From contig NZ_JAACYI010000008.1 of the NCBI RefSeq assembly GCF_009996735.1, positions 62,001 to 126,000 on the forward strand: a DNA stretch of 64,000 nt. The letters run 5' to 3'. Source of the stretch: Cellulomonas sp. APG4. Lineage in GTDB: Bacteria; Actinomycetota; Actinomycetes; Actinomycetales; Cellulomonadaceae. A program made the position numbers and the translations under genes. Below are positions 10,691 through 21,021 of the stretch, in pieces. Position 1 is the stretch's first letter, and the number at the start of each line of letters is the position of its first letter. The notes under the pieces are model-generated. The model made no database searches and was not told the origin of the DNA. It saw nothing but the letters and a program-made list of their open reading frames with translations.

Positions 10691-11925
10691 CGCCGGTCTC
10701 GGCGCTCGACGCGCAGGCGGCCGCGCTCGACCGGGAGCACGCCGCGACCGACCGGCGCGACCTGTTCCTCCTGCCCGACGACGTGGTCTACCTCGACGGC
10801 AACTCGCTCGGTGCCCTGCCCAGGCACGTGCCCGACGTCGTCGCGCGCGCCGTGCGTGAGGAGTGGGGCACCCAGCTGGTCCGCGCGTGGAACTCGCGCG
10901 ACTGGTGGCGGGCCCCCGAGCGGATCGGGGACCACCTCGCGCCGGTGCTGGGTGCGTCGCCCGGCCAGGTGCTCGTGGGTGACTCGACCACCGTGCAGCT
11001 GCACCAGGCCCTCTCGGCGGCGCTCCGGCTCACGCCTGGGCGCGGCGTCGTGGTGACCGACCCGGGCGCGTTCCCGACCGACCTGTACGTGGTGGACGGC
11101 CTCACCGAGGCGCGCGGCCTCGAGCTCGTGCTCGCCCGTCCCGACGAGGTGCCGGCCGTGCTGGCTGCAAGGGGCACGGAGGTCGCCGTCGTCGTCCTCC
11201 AGCACGTGGACCACCGGACGGGTGCGCTCTGGGACCTGCCCGGGATCACGGAGGCCGCCCACCGCACGGGCGCGCTGGTGCTGTGGGACCTGAGCCACAG
11301 CGCAGGTGCGCTGCCCGTGGAGCTGGACGCGCACGGCGTCGACCTCGCCGTGGGGTGCGGCTACAAGTACCTGAACGGCGGGCCGGGTGCGCCCGCGTAC
11401 GTCTACGTGGCCCGACGCCACCAGCCGGCGTACGTCCCGGACCTGCGGGGCTGGCACGGACATGCCGAGCCGTTCGCGATGTCGCCCACGTGGACGCCCG
11501 CCGCCGGTGTGGGCCGGGCCCGGCTGGGCTCGCCCCCGCTGCTGTCGATGCTCGCTCTCGAGGCCGCCCTCGACGTCCTCGACGCGCTGCCGGTGCCACG
11601 CGTGCGGGAGCGGTCGCTCTCCCTGACGAGGTTCCTGCGGACGTGCGTCGACCGGCTGGCACCCGGGCTCGAACCGCTCACGCCGGAGGCGGACGAGCAC
11701 CGCGGCTCACAGGTCGCCTGGCGCCACCCCGCGGCGTGGGGCGTGGTGCACGCGCTCGCCGCGCGCGGCGTCATCGGCGACTTCCGCGAGCCCGACGTCG
11801 TGCGGCTCGGGGTCGCGGCCCCCTACCTCACGCACTCCGACATGCTCACCGCGGCGGCCCGACTCGCAGACGTCCTGGCGACGGGTGAGCACCTGACCGA
11901 ACGCCCCCGTCCCCTGGTGACGTGA
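10687..11925 (+). CDS. kynU: Kynureninase
   Basis: PLP enzyme that cleaves kynurenine to anthranilate and alanine, or 3-hydroxykynurenine to 3-hydroxyanthranilate. The 412-residue protein has the fold-type I Lys motif CGYKYLNGGPGAPAYVYV, WDLSHSAGALP for the PLP ring, and YLDGNSLG near the N-terminus. The GTG start overlaps the upstream stop. No tryptophan dioxygenase or kynurenine formamidase is in the window, so the substrate source is not visible. It lies between the two PLP-synthase genes, which may be chance. Confidence 0.92.
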   Translation: MTPVSALDAQAAALDREHAATDRRDLFLLPDDVVYLDGNSLGALPRHVPDVVARAVREEWGTQLVRAWNSRDWWRAPERIGDHLAPVLGASPGQVLVGDSTTVQLHQALSAALRLTPGRGVVVTDPGAFPTDLYVVDGLTEARGLELVLARPDEVPAVLAARGTEVAVVVLQHVDHRTGALWDLPGITEAAHRTGALVLWDLSHSAGALPVELDAHGVDLAVGCGYKYLNGGPGAPAYVYVARRHQPAYVPDLRGWHGHAEPFAMSPTWTPAAGVGRARLGSPPLLSMLALEAALDVLDALPVPRVRERSLSLTRFLRTCVDRLAPGLEPLTPEADEHRGSQVAWRHPAAWGVVHALAARGVIGDFREPDVVRLGVAAPYLTHSDMLTAAARLADVLATGEHLTERPRPLVT

Positions 11926-11945
11926 GGCCGTCGCCCGTCATCGCC

Positions 11946-12569
11946 TCACGGACGCTGGGCGGGCAGGGTCACGGTCACACCGTCCCACCGGACCTCCGGG
12001 TCGCCGGGACCTGCCGCTGGCCCACGGCCGCTCTCTGCGCCGACGAGGTCGGCAGCCAGGTCGGCGAGCCCCTCGGGGTAGACCTGCGTGGTGCACCGCG
12101 CGAGGTCGGGGATCGACCACCAGCGCACCTCGTCGACGGTGTCCTGCTCGATCACCGTCCAGGTCGAGCGGTCCACGCGCACCTCGTGCGCAGCCACGCG
12201 CGCGACGAAGAACTCCTCGTCCTGGCGGCAGTGCACACGCGCGAAGTCGAACACCGCCGAGCGCGTCCACACCGGGCCCACGAGGTGGGTGGGGTCGAGC
12301 CGGAGGCCGACCTCCTCCCACGCCTCGCGGACGGCCGCGGCGCGCGCATCCTCACCAGGGTCGATCCCCCCGCCCACGGTGAACCACCAGCTGCGCGTCG
12401 GCTCCCCCGCGTCGTGGGCGCGCAGGAGCAGCAGCCGGTCGTCGTCGTCGAGGACCACCACGCGTGCGCCTCGGCGGGCGTAGAGACCGTCCGGGCCACG
12501 GCGCCACCCGGCTCCGACGAGACCCTCGGCCTCGGGCCCCGCGGGTGCGTCGGGACGCGGAGCCGTCAC
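11946..12569 (-). CDS. NUDIX hydrolase
   Basis: Cleaves a nucleoside-diphosphate-linked substrate that cannot be named from sequence. The NUDIX box is seen as [24 protein letters not shown], split here as GGGIDPGED and REAWEEVGL at about residues 66-89. A C-terminal extension of about 70 residues carries [19 protein letters not shown]. The GTG start overlaps the pdxS stop by four bases, so it is translated with pdxS. 207 residues. Confidence 0.85.
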   Translation of the reverse strand: MTAPRPDAPAGPEAEGLVGAGWRRGPDGLYARRGARVVVLDDDDRLLLLRAHDAGEPTRSWWFTVGGGIDPGEDARAAAVREAWEEVGLRLDPTHLVGPVWTRSAVFDFARVHCRQDEEFFVARVAAHEVRVDRSTWTVIEQDTVDEVRWWSIPDLARCTTQVYPEGLADLAADLVGAESGRGPAAGPGDPEVRWDGVTVTLPAQRP

Positions 12570-13468
12570 CAGCCCCGCTCGGCGAGCCGGTGCGGCTCGG
12601 GGACGTCCTCGACGTTGATGCCCACCATGGCCTCACCCAGACCGCGCGAGACCTTCGCGATCACGTCGGCGTCGTCGTAGAAGGTGGTCGCCTTGACGAT
12701 GGCTGCAGCCCGCTCGGCCGGGTTGCCCGACTTGAAGATGCCCGAGCCCACGAACACGCCCTCGGCACCGAGCTGCATCATCATCGCGGCGTCGGCGGGC
12801 GTCGCGATGCCGCCGGCGGTGAACAGCACGACCGGCAGCTTGCCGGTGCGCGCGACCTCGGCGACCAGCTCGTACGGCGCCTGGAGCTCCTTCGCGGCCA
12901 CGAACAGCTCGTCCTCGGGCAGCGCGGTGAGGCGCCGGATCTCGTCGCGCAGCGTGCGCATGTGCGTGGTGGCGTTCGAGACGTCGCCCGTGCCGGCCTC
13001 ACCCTTCGAGCGGATCATCGCGGCGCCCTCGGTGATCCGCCGCAGGGCCTCACCGAGATTGGTCGCCCCGCACACGAACGGGACGGTGAACGCCCACTTG
13101 TCGATGTGGTGCGCGTAGTCCGCGGGGGTGAGCACCTCGGACTCGTCGATGTAGTCGACACCGAGCGACTGCAGCACCTGGGCCTCGACGAAGTGGCCGA
13201 TCCGCGCCTTGGCCATGACCGGGATCGAGACGGCCTCGATGATGCCGTCGATCAGGTCCGGGTCGCTCATCCGCGCGACGCCGCCCTGCGCACGGATGTC
13301 GGCCGGCACGCGCTCGAGCGCCATGACGGCGACGGCACCCGCGTCCTCCGCGATCTTGGCCTGCTCGGCGGTGACCACGTCCATGATCACGCCGCCCTTG
13401 AGCATCTCGGCCATGCCGCGCTTGACCTTGGCGGTTCCCGTGACGTTCTGCGTGCTCTCGCTGCTCAC
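12566..13468 (-). CDS. pdxS: Pyridoxal 5'-phosphate synthase lyase subunit PdxS
   Basis: Builds PLP from ribose 5-phosphate, glyceraldehyde 3-phosphate and ammonia supplied by PdxT. The 300-residue (beta/alpha)8 protein shows [17 protein letters not shown] with the first catalytic Lys region. It also shows [17 protein letters not shown] with the second Lys, and [13 protein letters not shown] for the phosphate site. The GTG at 13468 is chosen because AAGGA lies at good spacing; an upstream in-frame start would add a non-conserved tail. Confidence 0.96.
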   Translation of the reverse strand: MSSESTQNVTGTAKVKRGMAEMLKGGVIMDVVTAEQAKIAEDAGAVAVMALERVPADIRAQGGVARMSDPDLIDGIIEAVSIPVMAKARIGHFVEAQVLQSLGVDYIDESEVLTPADYAHHIDKWAFTVPFVCGATNLGEALRRITEGAAMIRSKGEAGTGDVSNATTHMRTLRDEIRRLTALPEDELFVAAKELQAPYELVAEVARTGKLPVVLFTAGGIATPADAAMMMQLGAEGVFVGSGIFKSGNPAERAAAIVKATTFYDDADVIAKVSRGLGEAMVGINVEDVPEPHRLAERGW

Positions 13469-13575
13469 TTGAGTCCTTGGTTCTCGGGGGGTGGGCCGGA
13501 CGACGCCGAGGCCGCCGGCCTGCACGGCCGCGCGGTGGAGGCGCCGCGCTTCATCGACACCGCGATCGCTCCATC

Positions 13576-14745
13576 CTAGACCGTGAGCGTCGCGCGCAGC
13601 CGCGTCCGGGCCTGCGCGAGCGCGGCCACCAGGGCGGGCTCGTCGCGCAGGGCGTCGAGGTCGCGCTGGAGGTGCACGCGGTGCGCCTGGAAGGCCAGCA
13701 CCGTGGCGGCCCGCTGGTAGTCGCGCATCGCGCGGGCCGCGCGCGGGCCGCCGTTCGCGCGAGCCCAGGCCTGCGCGCGCCGCCTGTCCCCCAACGACGA
13801 CAGGTGCGTCACCTCGGCCGGTCCGACGATCCCGCGGCGCGCGTACTCCCCGAGGCGGTCACGGACCACGCGTCCCTCGCGCGACCTGAGCCAGACCACG
13901 AGGCCGACGAGGGCGAGGAAGACCGGCACCTGCACGGTGACGTAGGCGGCCACGAACCCACCGGACGACGAGCGCACGGCCGTGGTGTTCCACAGCGCGT
14001 GCAGCCCGACCGCCGCGACCAGGCCCGTGGGCAGCGCCAGGAGCCAGGCCGTCGGCGACGGTGAGCGCGCCGCGATCCCGAGCGCGAGACCCACGCACGC
14101 AGTGAACATCACGTGCGCGAACGGTGAGACGACCGCCCGGAGCACGAAGACCGTCGCGACGGCCGCACCCGAGTCCTCGAGGCCCATCGAACCCGAGATG
14201 GCAGCCCCGAAGTAGAGGATGTTCTCGACGAACGCGAACCCGGCCGCGACCGTGGCGCCGTAGACGAGGCCGTCGACCGGACCGTCGAACGACCGGCGCC
14301 AGGCCAGGAGCACCACGAGCACGCCGAGCGCCTTGACGACCTCCTCGATCACCGGGGCCACCACCGTGGCGCCGACCGCGGACGCCTCGCCCAGGCCCGT
14401 CCCGAGCGCCACGAGCACCTCGACGGCCCCGGTGTTGACCACGAGCGCCACGAGCACGCTCACCGAGGCCCCCCACCCGAACGCAACCGCGAGGGCGGGC
14501 AGCGGCTCGGGCTCCCAGCGGTCCACCCAGGCGATCGTCGCGAGCACGACGGCGAGCGGGACCAGGGCGAGCAGCGCCGCGAGCGGCACGGCGGTCGGGC
14601 CGACCGACGTCGCGACGACCGCCACGGCGACGAGGCCGAGCACGCCGAGCACGGCGGCCGCGACGACGGCGCCCACGCCCGGCACCCCGCGGCGAGGGGG
14701 CGGCCAGGTCGACGGCTGCGCCGGTGCTGGTGCGGGGCCGCTCAC
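13576..14745 (-). CDS. PrsW-family intramembrane metalloprotease
   Basis: 389 residues with about eight membrane helices. The zinc-site motif EExxK is present as [10 protein letters not shown] (Glu134, Glu135, Lys138). The conserved [10 protein letters not shown] and the His-bearing helices [13 protein letters not shown] and VGLHALWN follow. Family founders cleave anti-sigma factors; the target here is unknown. The C-terminal 90 residues are cytoplasmic and Arg-rich. Its GTG overlaps the stop of the LemA-like gene, so the pair is coupled. Confidence 0.9.
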   Translation of the reverse strand: MSGPAPAPAQPSTWPPPRRGVPGVGAVVAAAVLGVLGLVAVAVVATSVGPTAVPLAALLALVPLAVVLATIAWVDRWEPEPLPALAVAFGWGASVSVLVALVVNTGAVEVLVALGTGLGEASAVGATVVAPVIEEVVKALGVLVVLLAWRRSFDGPVDGLVYGATVAAGFAFVENILYFGAAISGSMGLEDSGAAVATVFVLRAVVSPFAHVMFTACVGLALGIAARSPSPTAWLLALPTGLVAAVGLHALWNTTAVRSSSGGFVAAYVTVQVPVFLALVGLVVWLRSREGRVVRDRLGEYARRGIVGPAEVTHLSSLGDRRRAQAWARANGGPRAARAMRDYQRAATVLAFQAHRVHLQRDLDALRDEPALVAALAQARTRLRATLTV

Positions 14746-15365
14746 CCGACCTGGCCCGGTCGCGTCAGCCAGTCCGGCCAGCCGTCGTCGATCTCGACCG
14801 TGTGCGGCACGGGCGCGTGGCCGTGCAGCCGCAGGAGGCGCACGGCGGGCTTGCGCCGCACGCGCTGGGTCTGCGCGACGGCCTCGTTGTGGAACCTGCG
14901 CGAGAGCTGGACGCGGTACCAGGTGGCCGCGAGGGCAGCGAGCAGCTCGTGGCCCAGCGGGCTCGCGCTCAGCTCGGCCACCTCGTCGCGGTCGTCGAGC
15001 GCGATCCGCAGGGTGCGGGAGAGCTCGCTCTCGGCGGCCTCACGGTCGTCAGGGCCCGCGACGTGGTGCGCGGTACCGGCGAGGGCCTCGGCGAGCTCGC
15101 GCGGCGTCTCCTCCGTGACCTCACGCGCCCCGAGGGCCGTCCACGCCGCCTCGCCGACGAGCACGGTGCTCGCGGGGTCGAGCAGACCCGAGCCGGCGAG
15201 CTCGGCGGCGACAGAAGCCCGGCGCACCAGCTGGTTCTCGAGGGCCGAGCGCGACGAGGCGACCTTGCGGTGCAGGCGGTCGAGCCGGCTCGCCGCGACC
15301 CACACCCACCACACGGCGAGCACGAGCGCAGCGCCGACGACGACCGCGACCTCCGACCAGCTCAT
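14742..15365 (-). CDS. LemA-like single-span membrane protein, function unknown
   Basis: 207 residues. One N-terminal helix (about 5-25) is followed by a long, probably alpha-helical domain (RLDRLHRKVASSRSALENQLVRR, shown here as RLDRLHRKVASSR then ALENQLVRR) that recalls LemA proteins; this is a weak resemblance. It sits between pimA and the PrsW protease with ATGA/GTGA overlaps on both sides. That makes it a reasonable candidate substrate or partner of PrsW, which is inference only. Confidence 0.7.
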   Translation of the reverse strand: MSWSEVAVVVGAALVLAVWWVWVAASRLDRLHRKVASSRSALENQLVRRASVAAELAGSGLLDPASTVLVGEAAWTALGAREVTEETPRELAEALAGTAHHVAGPDDREAAESELSRTLRIALDDRDEVAELSASPLGHELLAALAATWYRVQLSRRFHNEAVAQTQRVRRKPAVRLLRLHGHAPVPHTVEIDDGWPDWLTRPGQVG

Positions 15366-16546
15366 CTGGCACCCCGCAGACGCCTGCGCGTGGTCGACGG
15401 GTCCTCCGCGACCGGTCCGGGAGCGGCCGCGAGGGCCAGCTCGTAGACGGTGAGCACCTGCTCCGTCACGCTCGACCAGTCGTACCGCCGCACGACGTCG
15501 GCGGCGTGCGCGCGGACGCGCGCGCACTCCTCGGGGTCACCCAGCACCCGCACGAGCGTGCGTGCGAGGTCCTGCGGGTCGCCCGTGCGGAAGAGGACAC
15601 CCGCCGTGCCCTCGTCGAGCACCCGACGGAAGGCCCCGAGGTCGCTCGCGACCACGGTGGTGCCCGCACTCATGGCCTCGACCAGCACGATGCCGAAGCT
15701 CTCGCCACCCGTCTGGGGCCCCACGTAGACGTCCACCGAGCGCAGCAGCCGGGCCTTGTCCTCGTCGCTGATCCCGCCGAGGAACTCGACCGCGGCCGCC
15801 CGCTCACCGAGGGCAGCCCGGGCCTGCGACTCCCCGGTCTCGCCCCGGCCCGCGACCAGGAACCTGGCCCCCGGGTACGCGTCGAGCACGGTCGCGACCG
15901 CGCCGATGAGCACGGGCAGGCCCTTGCGGGACTCGTCGAGACGACCGAGGAACGCGATGGTGGGCGCGTCGGGCGTCCCGGTCCAGCGCGGATCTCGCTC
16001 GGCCCGGGCGAACTGGTCGACGTAGACCCCGTTCGGGATGACGACGGCGTCACCGCCCGCGTGCTCGACGAGGGTGCGCCGCGCGTCCTCCGACACGGCG
16101 ATCCGCGCGGCGATCTTCTCGAGGCTCGGGCGCACGACCGGGTGCGCGACCTGGAGCGCGCGCGACCGCAGCAGAGCCGTGTGGAACGTCGCGACGATCG
16201 GTCCCTGGGCGATCCAGAGCGCGAGCATCCCGAGGCTCGGGGTCACGGGCTCGTGCAGGTGGAGGATGTCGAAGTCGCCCGCGGCGAGCCACCGTCGCAC
16301 CCGCGCGGCGCTCAGCGGTCCGAACGTCATGCGTGCGACCGCACCGTTGTAGCGCACGGCGATGGATCGTCCCGCCGTCGTCATGTAGTCCGGGACGGGG
16401 GTGTCGTCGTCGGCCGGTGCGAGCACGGACACCGTGTGCCCGCGCGCCATGAGCGCCTCGGCGAGGTCCCGCACGTGGAACTGCACGCCGCCGGGGACGT
16501 CGAACGAGTACGGGCAGACGATGCCCACCCGAAGCCCGCGGCTCAC
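15362..16546 (-). CDS. pimA: Phosphatidylinositol alpha-mannosyltransferase PimA
   Basis: First mannosylation step of PIM synthesis, moving mannose from GDP-Man to phosphatidylinositol at the inner membrane face. The 394-residue GT4 protein has CPYSFDVPGGVQFHVRDLAE at the N-terminus and FHTALLRS for the acceptor side. GRLDESRKGLPVL and the donor-site motif GGESFGIVLVEAM follow. The GTG at 16546 overlaps the acyltransferase stop. Order pgsA-acyltransferase-pimA matches Mycobacterium. Confidence 0.93.
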   Translation of the reverse strand: MSRGLRVGIVCPYSFDVPGGVQFHVRDLAEALMARGHTVSVLAPADDDTPVPDYMTTAGRSIAVRYNGAVARMTFGPLSAARVRRWLAAGDFDILHLHEPVTPSLGMLALWIAQGPIVATFHTALLRSRALQVAHPVVRPSLEKIAARIAVSEDARRTLVEHAGGDAVVIPNGVYVDQFARAERDPRWTGTPDAPTIAFLGRLDESRKGLPVLIGAVATVLDAYPGARFLVAGRGETGESQARAALGERAAAVEFLGGISDEDKARLLRSVDVYVGPQTGGESFGIVLVEAMSAGTTVVASDLGAFRRVLDEGTAGVLFRTGDPQDLARTLVRVLGDPEECARVRAHAADVVRRYDWSSVTEQVLTVYELALAAAPGPVAEDPSTTRRRLRGAR

Positions 16547-17529
16547 GGGACCGTCCCCGTGGGAGCGGGGTCGTCCGTGGGACGGCTCGCCCTGAGGGGG
16601 TCGCGAGCCGGGTCGAGGTCGGCCACGAAGACGCGCTGGAGCATGTGCCAGTGCGTCGGGTCCTCCGCGATGTCGTGCCCGAGCGCGTCGACCCACGCCT
16701 GGGTCAGCGCCCGGACCCTGTCGCCCCGGGGCACGTCGTCGGCCACGGTCACCGGCGGGTGGAACCGCAGCACGATCCCCCACCGTGCGCCCGCTGCTCG
16801 TCGACGCGCGCCGCGCAGCCGCTCGTGCCGGATCGTCGTCGGCACGAGCGCCGCGCCGGTCGTGACGGCGAGAGCCGCAGGGCCCGCGGCCACCCGCGCG
16901 CGCTCGCCGAGGAGGTCCACCTCGACCCCTCGCGCCGTGAGGTCGCGATCGGCCAGGAGCGGGACCAGCGCATGACCCGCACGCACCACGCGGACCAGGT
17001 CGCGGAACACGTCGCTGCCCCGGTCGAGCGGCAGGATCCGCAGGCCGATGCCCTCGCGCAGCCGGACGAACTCGTCGAACACCTCGGCCGGCTCGAGGCG
17101 CTCGGCGACGGTCGTGACGGGCGCGAGGCGACGCGTCGCCCAGGCTCCGGCGAGGTCCCAGTTGCCCTGGTGCGCGAGCGCGAGCACCACCGCCTCCCCC
17201 GCGTCCGTGCGGGCGAGCACGTGCTCGAGGCCCTCGACGCGCACGCGGGCGTCGACCTGCGCGGCGCTGAGCCGGCCGAGCGTGAACGCCTCGCCGTAGT
17301 AGCGCAGGTAGGTGCGCATCCCGACCCTCGCCAGGCGGCGCAGCTCGCGGGGCGCCACGTCGGGGCGCGCGCGCCGCAGGTTCGCCTCGAGACGCCGCAC
17401 GCCGCCACCGCGACGCAGCCACGCGGCATCCGCCGCGACGAGCATCGCGGCGCGGACGGCGTCCTCCGGCAGACGCGCGGCGAGCCGCCAGCCCCCGAGG
17501 AACACCCGGGCGCCCAGGGATGCGCTCAT
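16543..17529 (-). CDS. Phosphatidylinositol mannoside acyltransferase (LpxL/HtrB family)
   Basis: Acylates the mannose of PIM1/PIM2 in the family's characterised actinobacterial members. 328 residues. The acyltransferase motif HxxxxD/E appears as ALAHQGNWDLAG, with LPLDRG, ADRDLTARGVEV and THWHMLQRVF downstream. Coupled by ATGA to pgsA before it and by GTGA to pimA after it. Specificity is assigned from the neighbourhood. Confidence 0.9.
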   Translation of the reverse strand: MSASLGARVFLGGWRLAARLPEDAVRAAMLVAADAAWLRRGGGVRRLEANLRRARPDVAPRELRRLARVGMRTYLRYYGEAFTLGRLSAAQVDARVRVEGLEHVLARTDAGEAVVLALAHQGNWDLAGAWATRRLAPVTTVAERLEPAEVFDEFVRLREGIGLRILPLDRGSDVFRDLVRVVRAGHALVPLLADRDLTARGVEVDLLGERARVAAGPAALAVTTGAALVPTTIRHERLRGARRRAAGARWGIVLRFHPPVTVADDVPRGDRVRALTQAWVDALGHDIAEDPTHWHMLQRVFVADLDPARDPLRASRPTDDPAPTGTVP

Positions 17530-18161
17530 GCCGTGGGTCCCTCCACACTCCCCTGCGTGTGCGCGACGACCTGCCGACGCACCGCGGCCATGCGCTGGAC
17601 GACGGTGACGAGGCTCGCGACGGCGAGCAGGCCGAGCACGACGGTGAGCACCGTCGTCGGCAGCCCGATCCCGACGAGCGCCGCGGCCACGAGGACGAGG
17701 GCGAGCCGGTCGGCGCGCTCGGCGATGCCGACGCTCGCCGTCATGCCGAGCCCCTCGGCACGCGCGCGGGCGTAGGGCACGATCGACCCGAGCACGAGGC
17801 ACGCGAGCGCGAGGACCGCACCGACGTCGTCCGCGCCGCGCCCGGCGAGCCAGAGCAGGAGACCCGTGAACACGGCCGCGTCGCCGAAGCGGTCGAGGGT
17901 CGAGTCGAGGAACGCACCCCAGGGCCCGCTCCGCCCCGACCGCCGAGCCATGAGCCCGTCGACGAGGTCGCTCAGCACGAAGACGGCGATCACGAGGGTC
18001 CCTGTCAGCAGATGGCCCGTCGGGTACGCCCAGAGCGCGGTCACGACGACGCCGAGAGTGCCGACGACGGTCACCACGTCCGGCGAGACGCCGGCGCGCA
18101 GCAGGGCGTCGGCGACGGGCCCGAAGACACGTCCCGCTCCGACGCGCAGGTGGCTCAGCAC
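17526..18161 (-). CDS. pgsA: Phosphatidylinositol phosphate synthase (CDP-alcohol phosphatidyltransferase)
   Basis: Joins CDP-diacylglycerol with inositol 3-phosphate, the entry to PI and PIM lipids. The CDP-alcohol signature is seen as DLVDGLMARR followed by GAFLDSTLDRFGD, in a protein with about six membrane helices. The GTG at 18161 gives 211 residues and the usual N-terminus (LSHLRVGAGRVFGPVADALL); an upstream GTG at 18209 would add a non-conserved leader. The inositol-phosphate specificity is inferred from the PIM locus. Confidence 0.9.
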   Translation of the reverse strand: MLSHLRVGAGRVFGPVADALLRAGVSPDVVTVVGTLGVVVTALWAYPTGHLLTGTLVIAVFVLSDLVDGLMARRSGRSGPWGAFLDSTLDRFGDAAVFTGLLLWLAGRGADDVGAVLALACLVLGSIVPYARARAEGLGMTASVGIAERADRLALVLVAAALVGIGLPTTVLTVVLGLLAVASLVTVVQRMAAVRRQVVAHTQGSVEGPTA

Positions 18162-18165
18162 GGCC

Positions 18166-18711
18166 TCACCCCCGCGGCCAGGCGTCGGCGAGACGCTGCC
18201 GTGTGTCACCGAGCAGCTCGGGAAGGGCCTTGGTGCGACCCACGACCGGGAGGAAGTTCGCGTCCCCGGCCCACCGGGGCACGACGTGCTGGTGCAGGTG
18301 CGCGGCGATGCCGGCGCCCGCGACCTCGCCCTGGTTCATGCCCAGGTTGAACCCCTGGGCGCCGAGCACCTCGCGTGCGACCGTCATCGCGGTGCGGGTG
18401 AGCGCCGCGACCTCGGCGACCTCGGCCTCGTCGAGCTCGGTGTAGTCGGCCACGTGCCGGTACGGCAGCACCATGGTGTGCCCCGAGTTGTACGGGTAGA
18501 GGTTGAGCACGACGAACGCCGCCTCTCCGCGCGCGACCACCAGCCCGTCCTCGTCGCTCGCCCCCTGGGCACGGCAGAAGGGACACTCGGCGGCGCCGGG
18601 GCCGCTCGGCTTGTCCTGTCCGCCGAGGTACACCATGCGGTGCGGCGTCCACAGGCGCTGCAGCCCGTCGGGGTCCCCCGGCAGGCCGCCGGGCTCGAGC
18701 ACGTCCGTCAT
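18166..18711 (-). CDS. HIT-family nucleotide phosphorylase/hydrolase
   Basis: 181 residues with the histidine triad HLHQHVVPR at about residues 142-150. CPFC early in the protein suggests a metal site. The mycobacterial gene at the same place between thrS and pgsA is a diadenosine tetraphosphate phosphorylase, and this is likely its orthologue. The ATG shares one base with the thrS stop. pgsA starts four bases beyond the stop. Confidence 0.9.
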   Translation of the reverse strand: MTDVLEPGGLPGDPDGLQRLWTPHRMVYLGGQDKPSGPGAAECPFCRAQGASDEDGLVVARGEAAFVVLNLYPYNSGHTMVLPYRHVADYTELDEAEVAEVAALTRTAMTVAREVLGAQGFNLGMNQGEVAGAGIAAHLHQHVVPRWAGDANFLPVVGRTKALPELLGDTRQRLADAWPRG

Positions 18712-20711
18712 CAGACCTGCACCCGGTCGCGGACCGCCGTGACCACGCGCGCGACCGCCTCGTCGACGGGCACGCCGTTCTCCTGACGGCCGTCGCGGTA
18801 CCGGAAGGAGACGGCTCCGGCCTCGACGTCGTCGGCGCCCGCGATCAGCACGAACGGCACCTTCTGGGTGCTCGCGTTGCGGATCTTCTTGCCGAACCTG
18901 TCGTCCGAGAGGTCGAGCTCGGCACGGACGCCCTCGCGACGCAGACGATCGACCACGGCGGCGAGGTGGTCGTTGAACGGCTCGGCGACGGGGATGCCGA
19001 GCACCTGCACGGGCGCGAGCCACGCCGGGAACGCACCCGCGTAGTGCTCGAGCAGGATCGCGAAGAAGCGCTCGATCGAGCCGAACAGGGCGCGGTGGAT
19101 CATCACGGGCCGCTGACGCGACCCGTCGGGCGCGGTGTACTCGAGCTCGAAGAGCTCGGGCTCGAAGAAGTCGAGCTGGATCGTCGACAGCTGCCAGGTG
19201 CGGCCGATCGCGTCGGTCGCCTGGACCGAGATCTTGGGCCCGTAGAAGGCCGCGCCGCCCGGGTCGTCCACGAGGTCGAGGCCCGAGGCCGTCGCGACCT
19301 CGCGCAGCGTCTCGGTGGCCTCGGCCCACGTCGCGTCGTCGCCCACGGACTTCTCAGGGTCACGCGTCGAGAGCTCGAGGTAGAAGTCGCTCAGCCCGTA
19401 GTCGCGCAGGAGCTCGAGCACGAAGTCGAGGAGCGAGCCCAGCTCGGTGCGCATCTGCTCGCGCGTGCAGTAGATGTGCGCGTCGTCCTGCGTGAAGCCG
19501 CGCGCCCGGGTGAGCCCGTGGACGACGCCCGACTTCTCGTAGCGGTAGACCGTGCCGAACTCGAACAAGCGCAGCGGGAGCTCGCGGTACGAACGACCGC
19601 GGCCCGAGAACACGAGGTTGTGCATCGGGCAGTTCATGGGCTTGAGGTAGTAGTCCTGGCCCGGCTTGCGCACCGCACCGTCGTCGTCGAGCTCCTCGTC
19701 CAGGCGCATCGGCGGGTACATGCCGTCGGCGTACCAGTCGAGGTGTCGGGACGTCTCGAACAGGCGCGCCTTGGTGATGTGCGGGGTGTTGACGAACGAG
19801 TAGCCCGCCTCGACGTGCCGTCGCCGCGAGTACTCCTCCATCTCCATGCGGATGATCCCGCCCCGGGGATGGAACACGGCGAGCCCCGAGCCGATCTCGT
19901 CGGGGAACGAGAAGAGGTCGAGCTCCGCGCCGAGCCGGCGGTGGTCGCGGCGCTCGGCCTCGGCGAGCCGCTCGAGGTGCGCGCGCAGCTCGTCCTTGGT
20001 GGGCCAGGCGGTGCCGTAGACCCGCTGCAGCTGGGGGTTCTTCTCGCTGCCGCGCCAGTAGGCGGCCGCGGAACGCATGAGCTGGAAGCCGTTGGCCAGG
20101 ACACGCGTCGTGGGCACGTGCGGGCCCCGGCACAGGTCCTGCCACGCGACCGAGCCGTCGCGTCGGACGTTCTGGTAGATGCTGAGCCCGCCGAGCCCCA
20201 CCTCGACCGAGGCGCCCTCGGCCACGCCGCCGGCGTTCCCCTTGAGGCCGATCAGCTCGAGCTTGTAGGGCTCGTCCGCGAGCTCCGCACGCGCCTCGGC
20301 CTCCGACACGTCCCACCGACGGAAGGTCTGGCCCTCCTTGACGATGCGCTGCATCTGCTTCTCGAGCGCCTTGAGGTCCTCGGGGGTGAACGGCGTGTCG
20401 ACGTCGAAGTCGTAGTAGAAGCCGTCCGTGATCGGCGGACCGATGCCGAGCCGCGCCTGCGGGTGCAGCTGCTGCACCGCCTGGGCCAGGACGTGCGCGG
20501 CGGAGTGCCGGAGCACGGCGAGACCGTCGGGCGAGTCGATCGTCACGGCCTCGACCGCAGCGCCGTCCGTCAGCGGCGAGGCGAGGTCGCGCAGCTCACC
20601 GTCGACACGCATGACGACGACCTCGCGCCGTCCGCCGAAGAGGTCCGTCCCGGTGGTGCCGGCGTCGACCTCTCGCGGGTCGCCGTCGACGGTCAGGCTG
20701 AGCTGTGGCAC
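18711..20711 (-). CDS. thrS: Threonyl-tRNA synthetase
   Basis: Charges tRNA-Thr. 666 residues with an N-terminal TGS domain (about 1-65) and an editing domain with [11 protein letters not shown]. The class II core includes [14 protein letters not shown] (zinc Cys) and [11 protein letters not shown], and an anticodon domain ends the protein. The GTG at 20711 has GAGGAG at eight bases. It heads a tightly packed run through HIT, pgsA, acyltransferase, pimA, LemA-like and prsW. Confidence 0.96.
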   Translation of the reverse strand: MPQLSLTVDGDPREVDAGTTGTDLFGGRREVVVMRVDGELRDLASPLTDGAAVEAVTIDSPDGLAVLRHSAAHVLAQAVQQLHPQARLGIGPPITDGFYYDFDVDTPFTPEDLKALEKQMQRIVKEGQTFRRWDVSEAEARAELADEPYKLELIGLKGNAGGVAEGASVEVGLGGLSIYQNVRRDGSVAWQDLCRGPHVPTTRVLANGFQLMRSAAAYWRGSEKNPQLQRVYGTAWPTKDELRAHLERLAEAERRDHRRLGAELDLFSFPDEIGSGLAVFHPRGGIIRMEMEEYSRRRHVEAGYSFVNTPHITKARLFETSRHLDWYADGMYPPMRLDEELDDDGAVRKPGQDYYLKPMNCPMHNLVFSGRGRSYRELPLRLFEFGTVYRYEKSGVVHGLTRARGFTQDDAHIYCTREQMRTELGSLLDFVLELLRDYGLSDFYLELSTRDPEKSVGDDATWAEATETLREVATASGLDLVDDPGGAAFYGPKISVQATDAIGRTWQLSTIQLDFFEPELFELEYTAPDGSRQRPVMIHRALFGSIERFFAILLEHYAGAFPAWLAPVQVLGIPVAEPFNDHLAAVVDRLRREGVRAELDLSDDRFGKKIRNASTQKVPFVLIAGADDVEAGAVSFRYRDGRQENGVPVDEAVARVVTAVRDRVQV

Positions 20712-20760
20712 CGGTGATCTCCTCGGGTTGCGTCGGTGCACCGATGCTACCGAGGCCCCG

Positions 20761-20781
20761 CCGTCCCGAGAGCCGGGACGG
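20761..20781 (-). promoter_or_regulatory. Hairpin in the thrS leader
   Basis: An 8-bp perfect stem (CCGTCCCG/CGGGACGG) with a 5-nt loop lies about 50 bases before the thrS start. It could be an attenuator or only a stable leader structure; no T-tract follows. I see no other element in the 238 bp between thrS and the tRNA. Confidence 0.3.
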
Positions 20782-20949
20782 GACCCCGCGCGGCGCTGCG
20801 CCGAACGGGTGAATCCGCGGCCGCGATGTCACGGGACCAAGGGCCCATGCCTCTTCATCGGTGAGGCCTGACCTGTGGAGTCATATGACGTCATCACGAG
20901 CGTGACCAGCAAGGACGCCCGTTTGGCGGATGCGGACGAAGCGGACGGG

Positions 20950-21021
20950 TGGGCGATACTGGGTTCGAACCAGTGACCTCCTCGGTGTGAACGAGGCGCT
21001 CTACCACTGAGCCAATCGCCC
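20950..21021 (-). tRNA. tRNA-Val (anticodon CAC)
   Basis: Cloverleaf on the minus strand: acceptor GGGCGAT pairs with ATCGCCC. The D arm is GGCTCAGTGGTAGAGC. The anticodon stem CCTCG/CGAGG holds loop TTCACAC, and the T arm includes GGTTCGAACC. The discriminator is A and CCA is not encoded. Reads GTG codons, which are abundant here. Confidence 0.95.

Noticed and set aside
20882..20900. TCATATGA/TGACGTCA-like short palindromes near tRNA-Val
   Set aside because: Too short and not tied to any promoter feature; likely chance.
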